Origin: Hyaloscypha bicolor E
Taxonomy: Eukaryota; Ascomycota; Leotiomycetes; Helotiales; Hyaloscyphaceae
Direction: 5' to 3'
NCBI RefSeq assembly: GCF_002865645.1
Contig: NW_020194684.1
Location: 2,609,030 to 2,673,029, forward strand
Length of the DNA: 64,000 nucleotides
Position numbers and translations under genes: made by a program. Below the pieces are notes generated by a model, which did not search any database, had not been told where the DNA came from, and saw only the letters and a list, made by a program, of their open reading frames with translations. How positions within the stretch are numbered: position 1 is the first letter of the stretch; every line of letters starts with the position of its first letter. Below, in pieces: positions 1-10,718 of this stretch.

Positions 1-85
1 GTGTATTAAGGTAATTTTGGTCAAGGACATAAGAAGCCAGCTACTGTTATAGTTTTGGGAATATCAAGTGCTTTACGATCAAACT

Positions 86-484
86 TTACGCCTTGTCCAA
101 AACACCAACCAGCACACTCCCAACCACCGTCAACATCGGCGCATACCCCCAATGATTCCACTCTCCCTTCCCATGCATGTAGCACACTGCTCCATCCGCA
201 AACGCCACCGCACTAGCAGCAATCAAGACCCAACCCGCCGCCTTGCGCTGTCCACAGTATGCCATGATGTTGATTGCCACGCCCATGAAAATGTCTCGCA
301 CACCATAGATGACTGAGAGACTTTCGACGACTTTTCTGTCAGCAGGGAGCGAGGGAACGTCGAATTCGAAGAAGGTGAGCGCTTGGATGGGACGCAGGAC
401 AGCGTTGATGCCGAAGCCGATGAAAATTACACCGAAGATGTTGGCGGCGATGGAGAGCGCGGTGGATTGGGAGATGGGAGCCAT
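86..484 (-). CDS. DUF4267-type small four-helix membrane protein
   Basis: This is an intronless ORF of 132 aa. The sequence shows about four hydrophobic segments: an N-terminal helix at roughly residues 9-30, one near 58-76 after a short polar loop, one near 84-100 and a last one near 113-130. Hydrophobicity and the loop containing SVIYGVRDIFMG resemble the fungal DUF4267 family, whose biochemical function is unknown. It probably sits in an internal or plasma membrane. The ATG at 484 is chosen because it begins the hydrophobic N-terminus and is preceded by a plausible leader of several hundred bases. The gene lies alone at the window edge with the AT-rich relic region behind it. I am confident it is coding, moderately confident of the family, and claim no function. 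Confidence 0.75.
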   Translation of the reverse strand: MAPISQSTALSIAANIFGVIFIGFGINAVLRPIQALTFFEFDVPSLPADRKVVESLSVIYGVRDIFMGVAINIMAYCGQRKAAGWVLIAASAVAFADGAVCYMHGKGEWNHWGYAPMLTVVGSVLVGVLDKA

Positions 485-1150
485 GGTGTGGATTGTTTGG
501 ATCTATGTTTAGTCAATTGATGCTCTGATATCAATTGGGGTCTTGCGTACCTTCGCGTGGTGAGAGCGGGTTTCGAGGAGGAATGTGTGAATGGGAACTG
601 GGGATCCAAAGACTATGCAAACTCAAGGCTTTCTTGAGGGTACGAGTCTTGAAAGTCGCTGGGATTTCTGAGAAGCGTGTTTGTGTCTTTCTGTGCAATT
701 GAAGCCCTCTCAATGCGGGGAAATGGCTTTAATAAATAGTGTTCGCGCCGTCTGGGCGCGGACATTTCGTTGCGCCGTGTGGGCAGGCAGCCATCGCGAA
801 GTCATGTGATACCACGAGCACCCCTTTGAAAAGTCCGATTAACCATGCATTCTTCTGATAGCACAAGGGGCCGCATAAGCAGGTGCAAATGCGAAGAGTA
901 AAAGTCAGATTTTCTCTCATTAAGAGAATATATTGCAATATTGGGCAGTCCCGCCCGCCCCCCACCCCCGGGTAATAAAACTGCGCAAGAGAAAGTATTA
1001 TTTTAAAAGAGGACTTGGTTTGAAGAGCAGAGTGTTTATTCTTGGAGGATGGCCTCTAAACCCCCCTCCCCTTAAGTATCTGCTCATTTTTTAATTTTAC
1101 AGATCGCGTGCCATTGGATTTTTAATGTCACGTGAACATTTTGCCACGCC
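485..1150. other. Intergenic, upstream of the DUF4267-type gene
   Basis: No convincing gene is visible. Short open frames on both strands have no recognisable domain. The stretch near 940-970 is rich in C and G runs, and the sequence grades into AT-rich DNA after about 1180. It presumably holds the promoter of the minus-strand gene. Confidence 0.5.
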
Positions 1151-1179
1151 AGCCCACCGCGCGTAACTAAAACTTCGCT

Positions 1180-1500
1180 TTGACAAGTCAAAATCTTACT
1201 TTTAATTAATTAGTTATCTTATTACGTTTTTATTAATTATTTGCTTACTAAAATATTAGCTTTATAAGTAATTTTAAATAGAATTTACTTTTAATTTTAT
1301 TTATTTTAAGCTGTATCTTTTATATACAAGTTCATGTACTTTACTTCTAGGTTTTATATATGTAATCTCTAGTTTATAAAGATGAGAGAGAGAGAGAATT
1401 CTAATATTATAAGCCAGGCCTTTATATATAAAAAACTAGTAAATTAATTAGTTAAATAGAATTCTTTAAAGAGAAAGAAAGAGAAAGAAAATGAAATAAA
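1180..1500. repeat. AT-rich, RIP-like stretch
   Basis: The sequence is dominated by TTAATTAATTAG-like and TATATA words with very little G or C. It ends in GAGAGAGA and GAAAGAAA purine runs. This composition contrasts sharply with the flanking genes and matches RIP-mutated repeat DNA in Pezizomycotina. It directly precedes the broken ORF remnant at 1516-1950, so it is probably the decayed upstream part of the same element. Confidence 0.55.
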
Positions 1501-1515
1501 ATGCTCCCGCTCTAG

Positions 1516-1950
1516 AAGCGCTTAGTAGAGATAGTAATAACCCTCCCAGGCACGACTGTTAAAGAGGAGTTCCGTTGCCGCAATACTGCTATTAATATAA
1601 TCGCTGCCTATTACTACTTCCAGGAAGGGAGAGCTACTGCCCTAGTACGCAAAAGGTTATCTACGCGACGGGCGAGTCTACTGCCGTCGAAGGAGACTAA
1701 CCCGTAGCTAGTAGCCGCCGAGACCGAGAAGCAAGGATTAAGCGACGCGATATTATTGGTATTAACAGAGGAGACGACTACTATTTGCGTCCTCTGCTTA
1801 GGGGAGCAGAGCTTGCTGTTTGGAAAGTGCACCTACAAGTTTGCAAGTCCGGGAAACTTGACGAAGCACTTTAAGCGGAAGCATTTGGCCCATATTAAAA
1901 GTAATTTGGCTCCGGTACAAAGTCTGTCGAATAGAGCTGTAGCACAAGTA
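1516..1950 (+). pseudogene. C-terminal relic of a C2H2-tailed, probably DUF3435-type, protein
   Basis: One reading frame stays open from about 1516 except for a TAG at 1705-1707. Before the stop it reads like a conserved segment (LPGTTVKEEFRCRNTAIN, then an AAYYYFQEGR stretch). After it comes a C-x2-C pair followed by FASPGNLTKHFKRKHL, which gives a C2H2-like zinc finger with H-x4-H. From memory of the family, such a tail with a 'CxxCLG' start occurs at the C-terminus of DUF3435 (FluG-domain) proteins. These are tyrosine-recombinase-like proteins of fungal mobile elements that include Starship captains. The catalytic region is not visible, because upstream DNA is AT-rich and stop-filled. I see a non-functional C-terminal fragment. 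The DUF3435 label is an inference; a generic transposon-associated zinc-finger ORF is the alternative. Confidence 0.45.
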
Positions 1951-2358
1951 TCATCTCTAGAACCACGCAGAGAGCATCCACGGGACCGTTTCCTTGTACT
2001 TTAATAATATACCAAGAGCGCATGGTCACAGAACTTGCGTTTGCCCCCTCTTTTCTTTCCTTCTTTGCCTTTCTCGAATCGACCAGAAGACACTCCGCAG
2101 AACCGTTCATCGCAACTACGGCGCAAAGATGTCGGCCTTCCCATTCAAGTTTGAAGCCTTCAATCACTAAGATGGTTGCAAGAAGTTCTGGTAGCGCAGC
2201 AAATATCGGCCACGAGGGGGAGGGGTACGAAAGTGTTCCGTTGACTGTATTAACTCCGAGGGTATTGGATCCGAGGGAGAACTGGTTAGCGCCTTAATGT
2301 CCTTCAAATCTTCGTTATCTAAGTTACAAAGGGAATATAGTTTGCGATACTGAGCTGT

Positions 2359-3960
2359 TTACAGTCCATCCGCGCGCAACTCATTCGAGCTGAAATTGGG
2401 CTTGGTGACCTCATCCTTCTCCGCGCTCTTAACTTTCTCCCAGAATATCTCCCCGCTCTCTCGGTCATTGGCAAACAAGTGATCAATAACCATCTTTTTC
2501 GGAGTCTCACCCATCCACTGGAACAAGGAGAAGTCTCTGAATTCGTCGGCGCGGAAGACTTCGAGCATCTCAATCGGCTCCTCCCCAATATTCTCCACAA
2601 AATGACCCATATTCCGCGGCACAATTCCAACATCACCAGGCACGTAGTCGAATGTCCTCGCTGTGCCTTCCGAGGCGAAGATGGTAATACGAGCGCGTCC
2701 CTTGAGGAAAAAAGACCACTCGTCAGCATTGGGATGCCAGTGCATCTCCCGGATGGCACCTGGCTCGATCGTAACGTGTGCCGCAGCTACAGTCTTCGAG
2801 ATTGGAAAATTCTTGGAGTCGGTAACGCGAACTTCTCCGCCGCTTGTTTGCTTCGGCTCTTGGTCCAGCATTCTGTGGGTGAAGTTGTACTTTGATTTCT
2901 TCACGCCTTTGCCGGTTGGCTTCTCTTGGTCGATCGAGCCAGGTTGAGACCCCTGGAAGATGTACTTCTCGCTGTCCGGAATGTGTGCAAAGATCTCTGG
3001 CGCCAGGTTGAAATTCTTGGAGATCACAGACTTTGGTGTATGCGCTATTCCGGTTAGCTGTAAAGGGGACAAACGAACGACTTGGAGACCTACCTAGCCA
3101 GTCGGTCAAGATGAAAGTTGATTCTTCGGAGAAGTTCCCGTCGTCGAAGACCAGGAGAAACTCGGTGCCGTTAGGGCTGAGACCCTGCAGCGAATGAGGC
3201 ACGCCGCTTCTATGTAACGCGTGAGTCAGTAATTACTTGATCAATACTGTTCAGGGAGAGCTAAAATGTGAAAATCATGGACACTGAGATTTAGGGTGGG
3301 GGTTCACCTCCCAAACTTACGGAAAGTACCAAAGATCGCCCTTCTTTAGATCGTCGATGAAGTTACCGCCTTCATAGTCAAGGGCGGTCACGCGGACTTC
3401 TCCATCAAGCACATATGCCCATTCCGCTTCCTTGTGCCAGTGCAGTTCACGGATGACGCCTTTGTCGAGACGCATATTCACGCTGGCAAGCTCGACACTT
3501 GACCCAAGTTCTCGAACTGTCGTCTGGCGCGTCCATCCACCTTCCTATGAAATTTGAATATTCGGGTCAAACTTCTTGTAGAGAAATATCTTACCTCTAT
3601 ACGGACATGAGAGTCCGCAAAACTCCAGCGCATATTCATCATGTTACCGTGATCTGTACTCGGGGGCCGCACGAGATCTGGGCTCTGCCGGGAACGCTCC
3701 CAGTTCCAGGGTCCAAGAACCGACGCCCCCAGCCCATTCCGCCATGGCAAGGGATCCAAATTATCCCCAACAGCATCTACGGCCCTGTCGAGAGGGTCTT
3801 TGTTGCCGGGAGTGTAGGGCGGGGCGATGTTTGTCTTCCGGTACTTTGCAGGTAGCTCATAGCCATCGAGGAGCCGTTGTCGAGGACTATCCTGCACGGG
3901 GATGGCGAGTACAAGCCCATTTAAGGCAGCAAAAAGTAGGACTCTGCTCCAGCTCTGCAT
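2359..3960 (-). CDS. Secreted bicupin oxalate decarboxylase
   Basis: The enzyme converts oxalate to formate and CO2 at a Mn-cupin site. Four exons (3960-3595, 3544-3321, 3209-3094, 3044-2359) join in frame to 463 aa. The protein starts with a hydrophobic signal peptide ([14 protein letters not shown]). The N-terminal cupin shows [11 protein letters not shown] (H157, H159, E163) with the fourth ligand H202 in GVPHS. The lid segment FSEESTF keeps the Glu at about 225 that marks decarboxylases and is altered in engineered oxidase-like forms. The second cupin shows [12 protein letters not shown] (H337, H339, E344) and H383. Length and architecture fit secreted fungal OxdC. The last acceptor is the AATAG at 3047-3045, because only this one restores the WLAHTPK reading. 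The gene stands alone between a mobile-element relic and a DUF1275 gene. It is likely used in oxalate detoxification or pH control. Confidence 0.9.
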
Positions 3961-4578
3961 CGTATTGACTAGAAGGGGGGGGGCAACTACGTCTGTGGGT
4001 CGGAATGTCAGGGAGTTTGACGAAATAGTTTTCTCGACTGGCAGCAGATTGGCGGCTTTATGTAAGATGAAATTCAAGAATCTGGTCAGATATAACACCT
4101 ACCCCGGATACCTAGGCAGTTTTCGAAGGATTCCAAATGTAGCGGCTATCAACTGAGCTTTATCCCTAGGTTGTTTCGCATAACCCCACGATGATGCTTC
4201 TGTTACCGAGTTTCTTGAATACTGACGCCGAAAGAAAGCCGAAGGTCCCGATAACTTCAAGCTTGAAAAGTTTAAGACATAAGTGCTATGACTCGAGATC
4301 GACAGGAATGATTTACATTTTGCACACTCCGAGAGTGCCGTGGTAGGGTGTAAGCGACCCGCAGCTGGGTGCATCATGACTACTGCACCTGCTAAGCTGT
4401 TTTTCGCTTACGTATTAATTATTAAGGGGGACTAAGTTCGGAGTTCGGGGTTCTTCCCGTCACAGGCTGTCATCGATTTAAAGTTTGGGTGCATAGCAAA
4501 CCACTTTTATTTATTCTTATATGTTAAAACACCCTCTGTGCATACTCTGCGAAGAGTTCAGTTTTACGCCAACTCGCT
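3961..4578. promoter_or_regulatory. Divergent intergenic region between the OxdC and DUF1275 genes
   Basis: This 0.6-kb spacer separates two genes transcribed away from each other, so both promoters must lie here. There is a G run near 3977-3984 and an AT-rich patch (ATTAATTATTAAG) near 4415. I see no classical TATA box at a convincing distance, no further gene and no repeat. Confidence 0.4.
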
Positions 4579-5458
4579 ATGGCGCGGAAAAGCAGACACG
4601 GCTCCTCACGGAACCCAATGGCAAGTAACGGACCAGAGACCTCTGTAATTCCCGACGAGGAGCAGCCTTTGCTCGAGATATCGGTATCAAAATCTGGCTG
4701 GCGGAAGAACATGATGGTTGATGTGACTCGCGATAAAGCCGATGTAATTCTTCTCCTGTGCTATATCATCACTGGCCTCCTTGACAGTGCAGCTATATCC
4801 ACCTGGGGATCCTTCGTTTCTATGCAGACAGGTGTGTTCCATCTCGTCTCATAATGTCACAAAAACTGACAAATGCTTATCAGGAAACACCGTCTACATC
4901 GGACTCGGCTTGGCCGCACCCAGCGAGTCACAACGCTGGATTAAATCAGGTGTAGCTCTCATGTCTTTCTGCTTCGGATCTTTCTGCTTCAGCCGCTTCC
5001 ACCGCTACTTCATGCCTTGTCGGCGCTGGGTCCTCTGCGCATCATTCATAGCACAGATGTGCTTCATAATCGCAGCTGCCGCAATCCTCACCTGGGGGGC
5101 TACATCAGCCAACGAGAAAGACGACATTGGCTGGAACGTTCTCGTACCTATTGCATTAGTCGCTTTCCAGAGCTGTGGCCAGGCAGTTACAAGTAGAGCG
5201 CTCAGGTACAACGCTCTCACTAGCGTTGTGTTGACGAGCCTCTACTGTGATTTGTTCTCGGACGCCGAGCTGTTTATGTTAGACAACTCGGACAGAAATC
5301 GCAGAATTAGTGCTCCGGTGTTGCTTCTATTAGGTGCCATTGCTGGTGGCTTGGTAGCTCATAGTCCCATAGGTACTGCAGGTGTTTTATGGATCGCGGC
5401 TGGGCTTAAGTTGGTTGTGGTCTTTTCTTGGTACTCTTGGCCGGCCGTCGAAGACTAG
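4579..5458 (+). CDS. DUF1275 (YoaK-like) integral membrane protein
   Basis: Two exons (4579-4831 and 4884-5458) joined by a 52-bp intron give 275 aa. The splice restores SMQTGNTVYIGLG, the hallmark motif of the DUF1275/YoaK family, which strongly supports the junction. About 50 polar N-terminal residues precede roughly six hydrophobic segments. These include VILLLCYIITGLLDSAAI, a helix around the FCFGSFCFSR segment, SFIAQMCFIIAAAAILTW, a helix ending at TSVVLTSL, and two C-terminal helices. The family is widespread in bacteria and fungi. Its transport or signalling role is not established, so I do not assign one. The start ATG is the first in the ORF and lies close downstream of the divergent spacer shared with oxalate decarboxylase. 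The gene looks intact. Confidence 0.85.
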
Positions 5459-7074
5459 GAGCAAGAGATCAACGGGAGATGGACTTTGTTCTATGGCATG
5501 TGGGTTGGACATAATTGCACAATCACACATGGCTAGCAGAATTTTTAGTCGAAGGGGGAAATGAAGACCTACCCTCTACTGGAGCTTACCTTTAGCTCTC
5601 TCCGCTTACTCGAAAAGTTCGAGTTGGCTATTTCAGGTCTTCACATCACCTGCCGCACTTCCAAATTTCAATCCCGTTTCAGAAGATTTAATTTCGTCAA
5701 AACAAGCCAAAAGAAATCAATACACTTTCCCTGGAGTTCTGAACTCAGTTTTGGTTATATCGTGTGCCTGTCGTTGGAATCTTTTGAAGTGTTCAGCCCG
5801 AATTTCGGCAACAGCCTGTGATCAAAAAATACCTTAGTTCAGCTCCGTCCGCCGAGTTTGACGTCACCTTGATCAACCATACACCGCTCTTGTGTTCTCT
5901 CGGTTGGCAAGAGAGTGTTCTGATGACGTCCTAGAATGCTGGACCGCCTTCGTGTAACAAGAATATAGAGTCTGCTTTGTAAGTCTCCTCGCCAGTCATT
6001 AGCGCTGATAGAAGAGGATGCAGATACGCGTATAGTCAGATATATTGCAGAATGTCTCAGGTGACAGGTGGCAGGTCTGAATTCTTCGGGTTCAAGATGA
6101 ATATGTAAACACCTTGCCTCGAGGTACTTTCACTGTAACAAGTTCATGGTAACAATCTTACCCTTACACGATCCTCGGCATGATTTTACACGTTTCTTCT
6201 CGCCGTTCAGCACTCGTTTAGATCTGTATCACACCAGTGCTTGCAGACTTTTCTTTCTCCTATAGATCTGAGCAGCAGCAACAGTCTCATCGCTACCAGC
6301 TGGGTTCGCTTGGACGATTGATCCTTACGGCTTTCCGTAACGGGCTCACTCTTGGCGCAGCCAGCTCACCTGTCTGAGCAACTTGAGCAGTCCCTATATA
6401 TAAATACTGTAAATAAATAACAAATTTGAAAAAAAATCTCAACTTTAGTTTTATTAACTAATTTAATGTATAATATAAATTAATAATTCTTTTTTCTTTT
6501 AAGTAATAGCGCGAGCCAAAGATTTGGCCAATCGAGACGCGCAGCGGCGCGAAATCCCAAGAGAAATATAACCATATCAAGTGGAGGCGGTGAGCCCCGA
6601 AAACGTGACCTCCGCCCAGGGGAAGAGGACAAAACACCTCAGAGGACCCTTTAACTAACGTTAAGGGCACGTTAAAGGCATTCAACTTTATTAATTTCCC
6701 TTTGCCTCCCCATCTTCAGCTACAGAAGCTTGGATCCGCGGAACCAATGGGACGAGAAATGTGGCGTCTAGCTGTGCCGCACTGCTGACGGGAGGAACGA
6801 TTTGAAGGATTGAGTTCTGACGGTAAAAGGGAGGCTTCTTGGTATCTGTTCTCGGAGAGTTGAACAAATTCTGCAGGCGCAGAAGTAGAGGGCAATGATT
6901 CCAATTCTCGGAAGAGGCTCAATGGGTTTATCTCCCCCAATCAAGACGAGAAACCAGCGAAACTCGTTTCTAATTATGCCCGTGGCTACTTCTAATATTT
7001 GAGCTTTCATAACTGAGAGAAGATGGAGAGTCGCTCTTCTAACGGGATCACTATAAATAATGTAAGTAGGAGAA
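5459..7074. other. 1.6-kb intergenic, no gene recognised
   Basis: Small ORFs are present, for example an 86-residue frame at 5561-5821, but none shows a domain or codon bias that would support a gene. An AT-rich block lies at 6395-6490 with TATATAAATA near 6395. A segment at about 6600-6690 contains a short near-palindrome around CCTTTAACTAACGTTAAGGG. The region probably mixes 3' ends and old repeat DNA. Confidence 0.45.
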
Positions 7075-8139
7075 TCATGTAACCAAAAGGTAGCATCTTA
7101 CATGGCCCACCTGTAGTGGAAACCTCGACCTAAACGACCTCATCTCGATCAGAAAGGCCTCATCGCCATGAGATGACTCATTACCATCACAAAATGCGAC
7201 CACCTTGATCTTCGGAGGTTTTAGATGCGGAAACTCAAACCGAAAAGCCTCAATATTTTCATCCACCATCGACATCACCAAGGAGGCACTTTCTCCTCTG
7301 ACAGTCCCTGGTGTGATGCTTCGAAAGAAGAGCGGCACTAGTAATGTGCGCTCAATCGTCAGAACAATTAGAATCTCATCCAAGGAGTGGAGAATGCGAG
7401 GCCATTGCAATGGAAGGTACTCTTCTCCTTGAAAATCCCGCCAGATATGCCAATCGACAGCAAGATGGCGGAACCTGTTCAAATACTCGAAGAACAGCCG
7501 GGTGGCTTCCGGCCTGATGTGCCCCGGTTTACCCAGATTACTGATCTCGGTACCGAAAGCTCCAAATTGGTGGCGGACCGGGATGTCAGCGGTGTCTCTC
7601 TGGAAAAATAATGTGTCATGTATTTTGTGCGCATAGACCATCTTCCTTTCGTTCCTTCTGGTGGCGACATCTGTAGGTAGCAAAACGTACTCTCTTTTTG
7701 CTGCTTCTCTTGAGCTACTGCAGATTTTGAAGACGACAGGGAGGGGGCGATGCTGGGAGGTCACGGTGTACAGAGTGTTGACGTCTTGAAGGGTGACTGC
7801 GAAACGATGAGATGACAGTGCCAGGGAGAAGATTCTCGATCCGTCGTCTGGTTCCTGCCTTGCAGCTGATGTCCATATATGCAATTGAAGTTCCATCGGT
7901 AGCTGAGAGAAGCAGTGAAATGTTCCCAGAGGTATCATCCCCGAGACATGCAATGATGATGGGCCGGGGCTGTCATAGTTTTTAGCTGGTAGGTCGGACA
8001 GCGATACCGACTCCGGACATTTTGGTCGAGGAACGAAACGTCCCATGAGGTTGAGAAAAGGGTTCATTCCTTGCTGAGTTGAAGGCGACTGTGAGTCGTT
8101 GGAGCGTGCTTTCCCAAGACGCCAAAGGCTGGGACCCAT
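7075..8139 (-). CDS. 2EXR-domain protein (F-box-like fungal family)
   Basis: A single open frame of 354 aa is read from the ATG at 8139. Residues 73-90 carry the 2EXR signature (TFHCFSQLPMELQLHIW). Next come a predicted beta-strand and helix stretch with a SREAAKREY segment (a conserved 'xxREAR' type feature) and a long C-terminal half with RHLAVDW-like motifs. 2EXR proteins form large, fast-evolving families in Leotiomycetes and Sordariomycetes, and their function is unknown. The first 70 residues are polar and low in complexity. The annotated C-terminus ends shortly after a GTGGGCCATG that could be an alternative splice donor, so a short extra exon below 7075 cannot be excluded. The gene is flanked on both sides by gene-poor, repeat-rich DNA. 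Confidence 0.8.
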   Translation of the reverse strand: MGPSLWRLGKARSNDSQSPSTQQGMNPFLNLMGRFVPRPKCPESVSLSDLPAKNYDSPGPSSLHVSGMIPLGTFHCFSQLPMELQLHIWTSAARQEPDDGSRIFSLALSSHRFAVTLQDVNTLYTVTSQHRPLPVVFKICSSSREAAKREYVLLPTDVATRRNERKMVYAHKIHDTLFFQRDTADIPVRHQFGAFGTEISNLGKPGHIRPEATRLFFEYLNRFRHLAVDWHIWRDFQGEEYLPLQWPRILHSLDEILIVLTIERTLLVPLFFRSITPGTVRGESASLVMSMVDENIEAFRFEFPHLKPPKIKVVAFCDGNESSHGDEAFLIEMRSFRSRFPLQVGHVRCYLLVT

Positions 8140-8583
8140 CCGATGGGAAGATTGAAGTGAACTCCGAGTGCCAGCCCCATCACAATGTGATACGTAGGGT
8201 CAACATTACACGAATGCGACAAATCTTCATGTCTTCTTGGCTCAATAATGCTGTGAGGCTTCAAAGTCCCCTAAGTTAAATCGCTCATATGGTCGAGAGG
8301 TCCGGAATGCGGAGGTGGGATGGATGCGGACGTTCTTCGAGAGTCATGTAATTTAGGCAGCACGTGGTCTCGCCTAGCAACCCGAAATACAGCCGTAGGC
8401 GAAACTGGCTTTAAAATGTCAAACTCAGGTGGTTGGAAACCTTGATTCTCATTATCGAAGGCTGGGAAGCCCCTTAATATAGTACAAATCCACTAGTCTC
8501 CCACTAGCCCCCCAGCCCCCTGGCTGCCCTAGACCCATAAGCTTGGCACCTTTCAACATAAAACTCATCTTTTTTTGGAACAA
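8140..8583. other. Intergenic, upstream of the 2EXR gene
   Basis: No gene is seen. A C-rich patch of short AGCCCCCC and CAGCCCCCT runs lies at about 8500-8530. The stretch ends where the dispersed hairpin repeat begins. Confidence 0.4.
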
Positions 8584-9022
8584 GCCATCGTGCTAATTCT
8601 GGGAATTCTAAAGCTTATCTCTACTAATACTAGGACCTTAATAGGCTAGGGGCACGCCGTCACGCGCGTGCCTTGAGGATATACCTTTTAAGCGATTACA
8701 AGGGGAAAGAGAGGGACGTGCTTCTTACCCACCTTTTTGTGCGTGTGCCGGGGGCTAAAGAATAGCCGAAAAAGAAAGTCTTACTTTATGATAAAATTGC
8801 AAAAATTAGTTTGCTAAGTGCAGAGGAAAGGGGATAGAAGGGAATCAATTTCTCAAATGCATAAGCACCCTCTCTGGGCAGACCCTAGAACGGGTGCTTA
8901 TGCATCTAAAAGAGAGTCGAGATCCAAAATTACTGCTTTGGGCGTACACCCATGTTTTAGGAATGCTACGCGAGCAAAACAGGGGTGTTGCAGGGGGCAC
9001 ACTGATAATGATAGGTATAAAG
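8584..9022 (+). repeat. Dispersed hairpin-bearing repeat, copy 1 (short form)
   Basis: About 440 bp matches 32222-32851 at what looks like roughly 90% identity, in the same orientation. Both share the segment CCATCGTGCTAATTCTGGGA at the start and CACACTGAT near the end. A perfect 14-bp inverted repeat (ATGCATAAGCACCC ... GGGTGCTTATGCAT) lies at about 8858-8908 and would fold as a stem with a loop of about 22 nt. An open frame in the right half encodes MHLKESRDPKLLLWAY in both copies. No terminal repeats, polyA tail or pol III boxes were recognised, so the element class is unknown. This copy lacks the 17-bp minisatellite present in the second copy. Confidence 0.75.
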
Positions 9023-9492
9023 CCAGACTCAACCGCAGGTAAAGGGCGTAGAAGTGCCCGAAAATATGCAGTCGAAGGAGACTTATTTACGGATGCACTG
9101 GATAGAAGGCCATTATGATAAGAACCGTGAACCCGAAAATTTGGCCCTCTGATGGATAACCCCGTTCTTTCAATCGTGTGACTCTCATCCCCCTTTCTGA
9201 GCCGAGATTCTACACGCGAGACGTCGCTTCCTTGTCAGTTCGTATTCTGATGTAAGAATTTGATTACTCGAGAAGAAATACTGCCTTCGCCAGGGGTATA
9301 TCCTATTTAAAGAAGCGGTTCTCAACTTTATCCCTGTCTTCTCAAGGTTTGCTGTTCGCTGAAACCGCTCGGAATGCTTCAAGAATTCATGAACTCAGTG
9401 GATACTGAATTTGCTCGGGGCTTTGAGGTTGACATGAGAAACAAGCAAGCTTTGCTAGGCGGAAAGACTATTCGACATGTTCAGCTGCCTGA

Positions 9493-9902
9493 TCAAACGT
9501 TAACATTGTTGTCTTCGATAGCCTTTGTTGCGGGATACCAAACTGGCATCCCATTGTACATCTTCCTTCCTTCCTTCTCAGTGTAATCCCCTACGCGGTC
9601 GGATTTCTCATTCCATGCATCAAGCCCCTTTATTTTCAATCTACTAGCTTTCTGCAAAAGCCGCACTAAACATTTGTCCAGCTCGAACGGCGAAACCGGC
9701 ACGACCCCACTTTGGCGAGAATTTCTTCCTCGTCTTCCATATTGTGGACTTTGCGGAGTTGTTCCTTGAAGGCGAGATGTGTACTGAACTCTGTATGACA
9801 CCTGTTTCCTCCCACCCGTAATAAATTTAGGTCACAGCTCCAAGTAGCGAAGCCTAAGTGTTGCATAGTTTTCATGACGTTTCCAATCGCTCTTGCTAAC
9901 AA
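9493..9902 (-). pseudogene. Frameshifted ORF relic, family not recognised
   Basis: Two overlapping minus-strand frames read as one coherent protein if a one-base shift is assumed at about 9698-9712. The upstream frame gives HLAFKEQLRKVHNMEDEEEI followed by LAKVG. The downstream frame gives GVVPVSPFELDKCLVRLLQK and continues to a stop at 9493. Charge and hydrophobicity patterns look like real protein rather than random translation. I do not recognise the family. It lies in repeat-rich, gene-poor DNA, which fits a degenerate gene. A splice-based explanation is possible but I see no intron boundaries at the shift. Confidence 0.35.
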
Positions 9903-10718
9903 AACGCTTATATCATTCTATTGACGGTAAGCCAGACACGGCGCAGCGATACGGCCGCTCATGCATGTCTCTTCATATGCTTCCTTTATGTAGTCAATTT
10001 GTGAATTATTGTTAAGATGCTGACAACTTCAGTTCGCATTGACGGCCCGTAAAGTTTCCGCACTCTTTACAAGTAACCTGTTGATCCCCTTAGGAATTTT
10101 GAAGTATCGCGAGTGAGGGAATGTTGTTGGTTCTCTTACATCCACTCCGAGATTATTCTCTTTATTGATGGAAAATCGATATATTAAAGGTTAATAGACT
10201 ACAGAATGACTAGATACAGAAGAGTGAGTTGTGGAAACAGAGGAAAAGTGTCCAAAGTAAGGGATTTATTCCCATTACCCTTCGGTAATACCGGTAATGC
10301 CGAGCCCGCTTTCTCCGATATATTATTAATTAGCTAATAAATCAAAGGTAATCAAAATGACGATATACTAGTAAGCTTGGTAAGCTCGGCGAGTAACGCA
10401 TGACAAATGAGAGTAGAGAACCCTAAATTAGTGATTAAACCTGGTACTGGAAGGACTAGTAAGCTAGCTATGGTAGCGTACCATTTCAACACTTTAGCTT
10501 AACCCTGCGACTTATTCCGCCTGTATGCCCATAGCGCCTTCAATAATCCTCTATACCAAAGCCCTGCACGACATCTGCCTGTGTCCAACTTTGGAGATCT
10601 CTATAGGAAGTATACTTTCCGTACCCACAATATTCCCATTTGAAATCCTTACGACAACCCCACCCTTGCTCCTCAACCAAACCGGCGGCCTTAGCCCTTT
10701 ATACGTCTCTCTATAGGG
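9903..10718. other. AT-rich intergenic DNA with repeat debris
   Basis: The sequence is moderately AT-rich with TATTATTAATTAGCTAATAA words near 10320. Short echoes of GGTAAT/CCGGTAATGCCGAG and GTAAGCTTGGTAAGCTCGG occur at 10286-10400. No gene, tRNA or terminal repeat is recognised. Confidence 0.4.

Noticed and set aside
5561..5821. 86-codon plus-strand ORF after the DUF1275 gene
   Set aside because: No domain, no hydrophobic pattern of interest and no splice context. The length is expected by chance in this composition.
8858..8908. tRNA or other structured RNA reading of the 14-bp hairpin
   Set aside because: No acceptor/anticodon arrangement and no pol III boxes. It stays a hairpin in a dispersed repeat.
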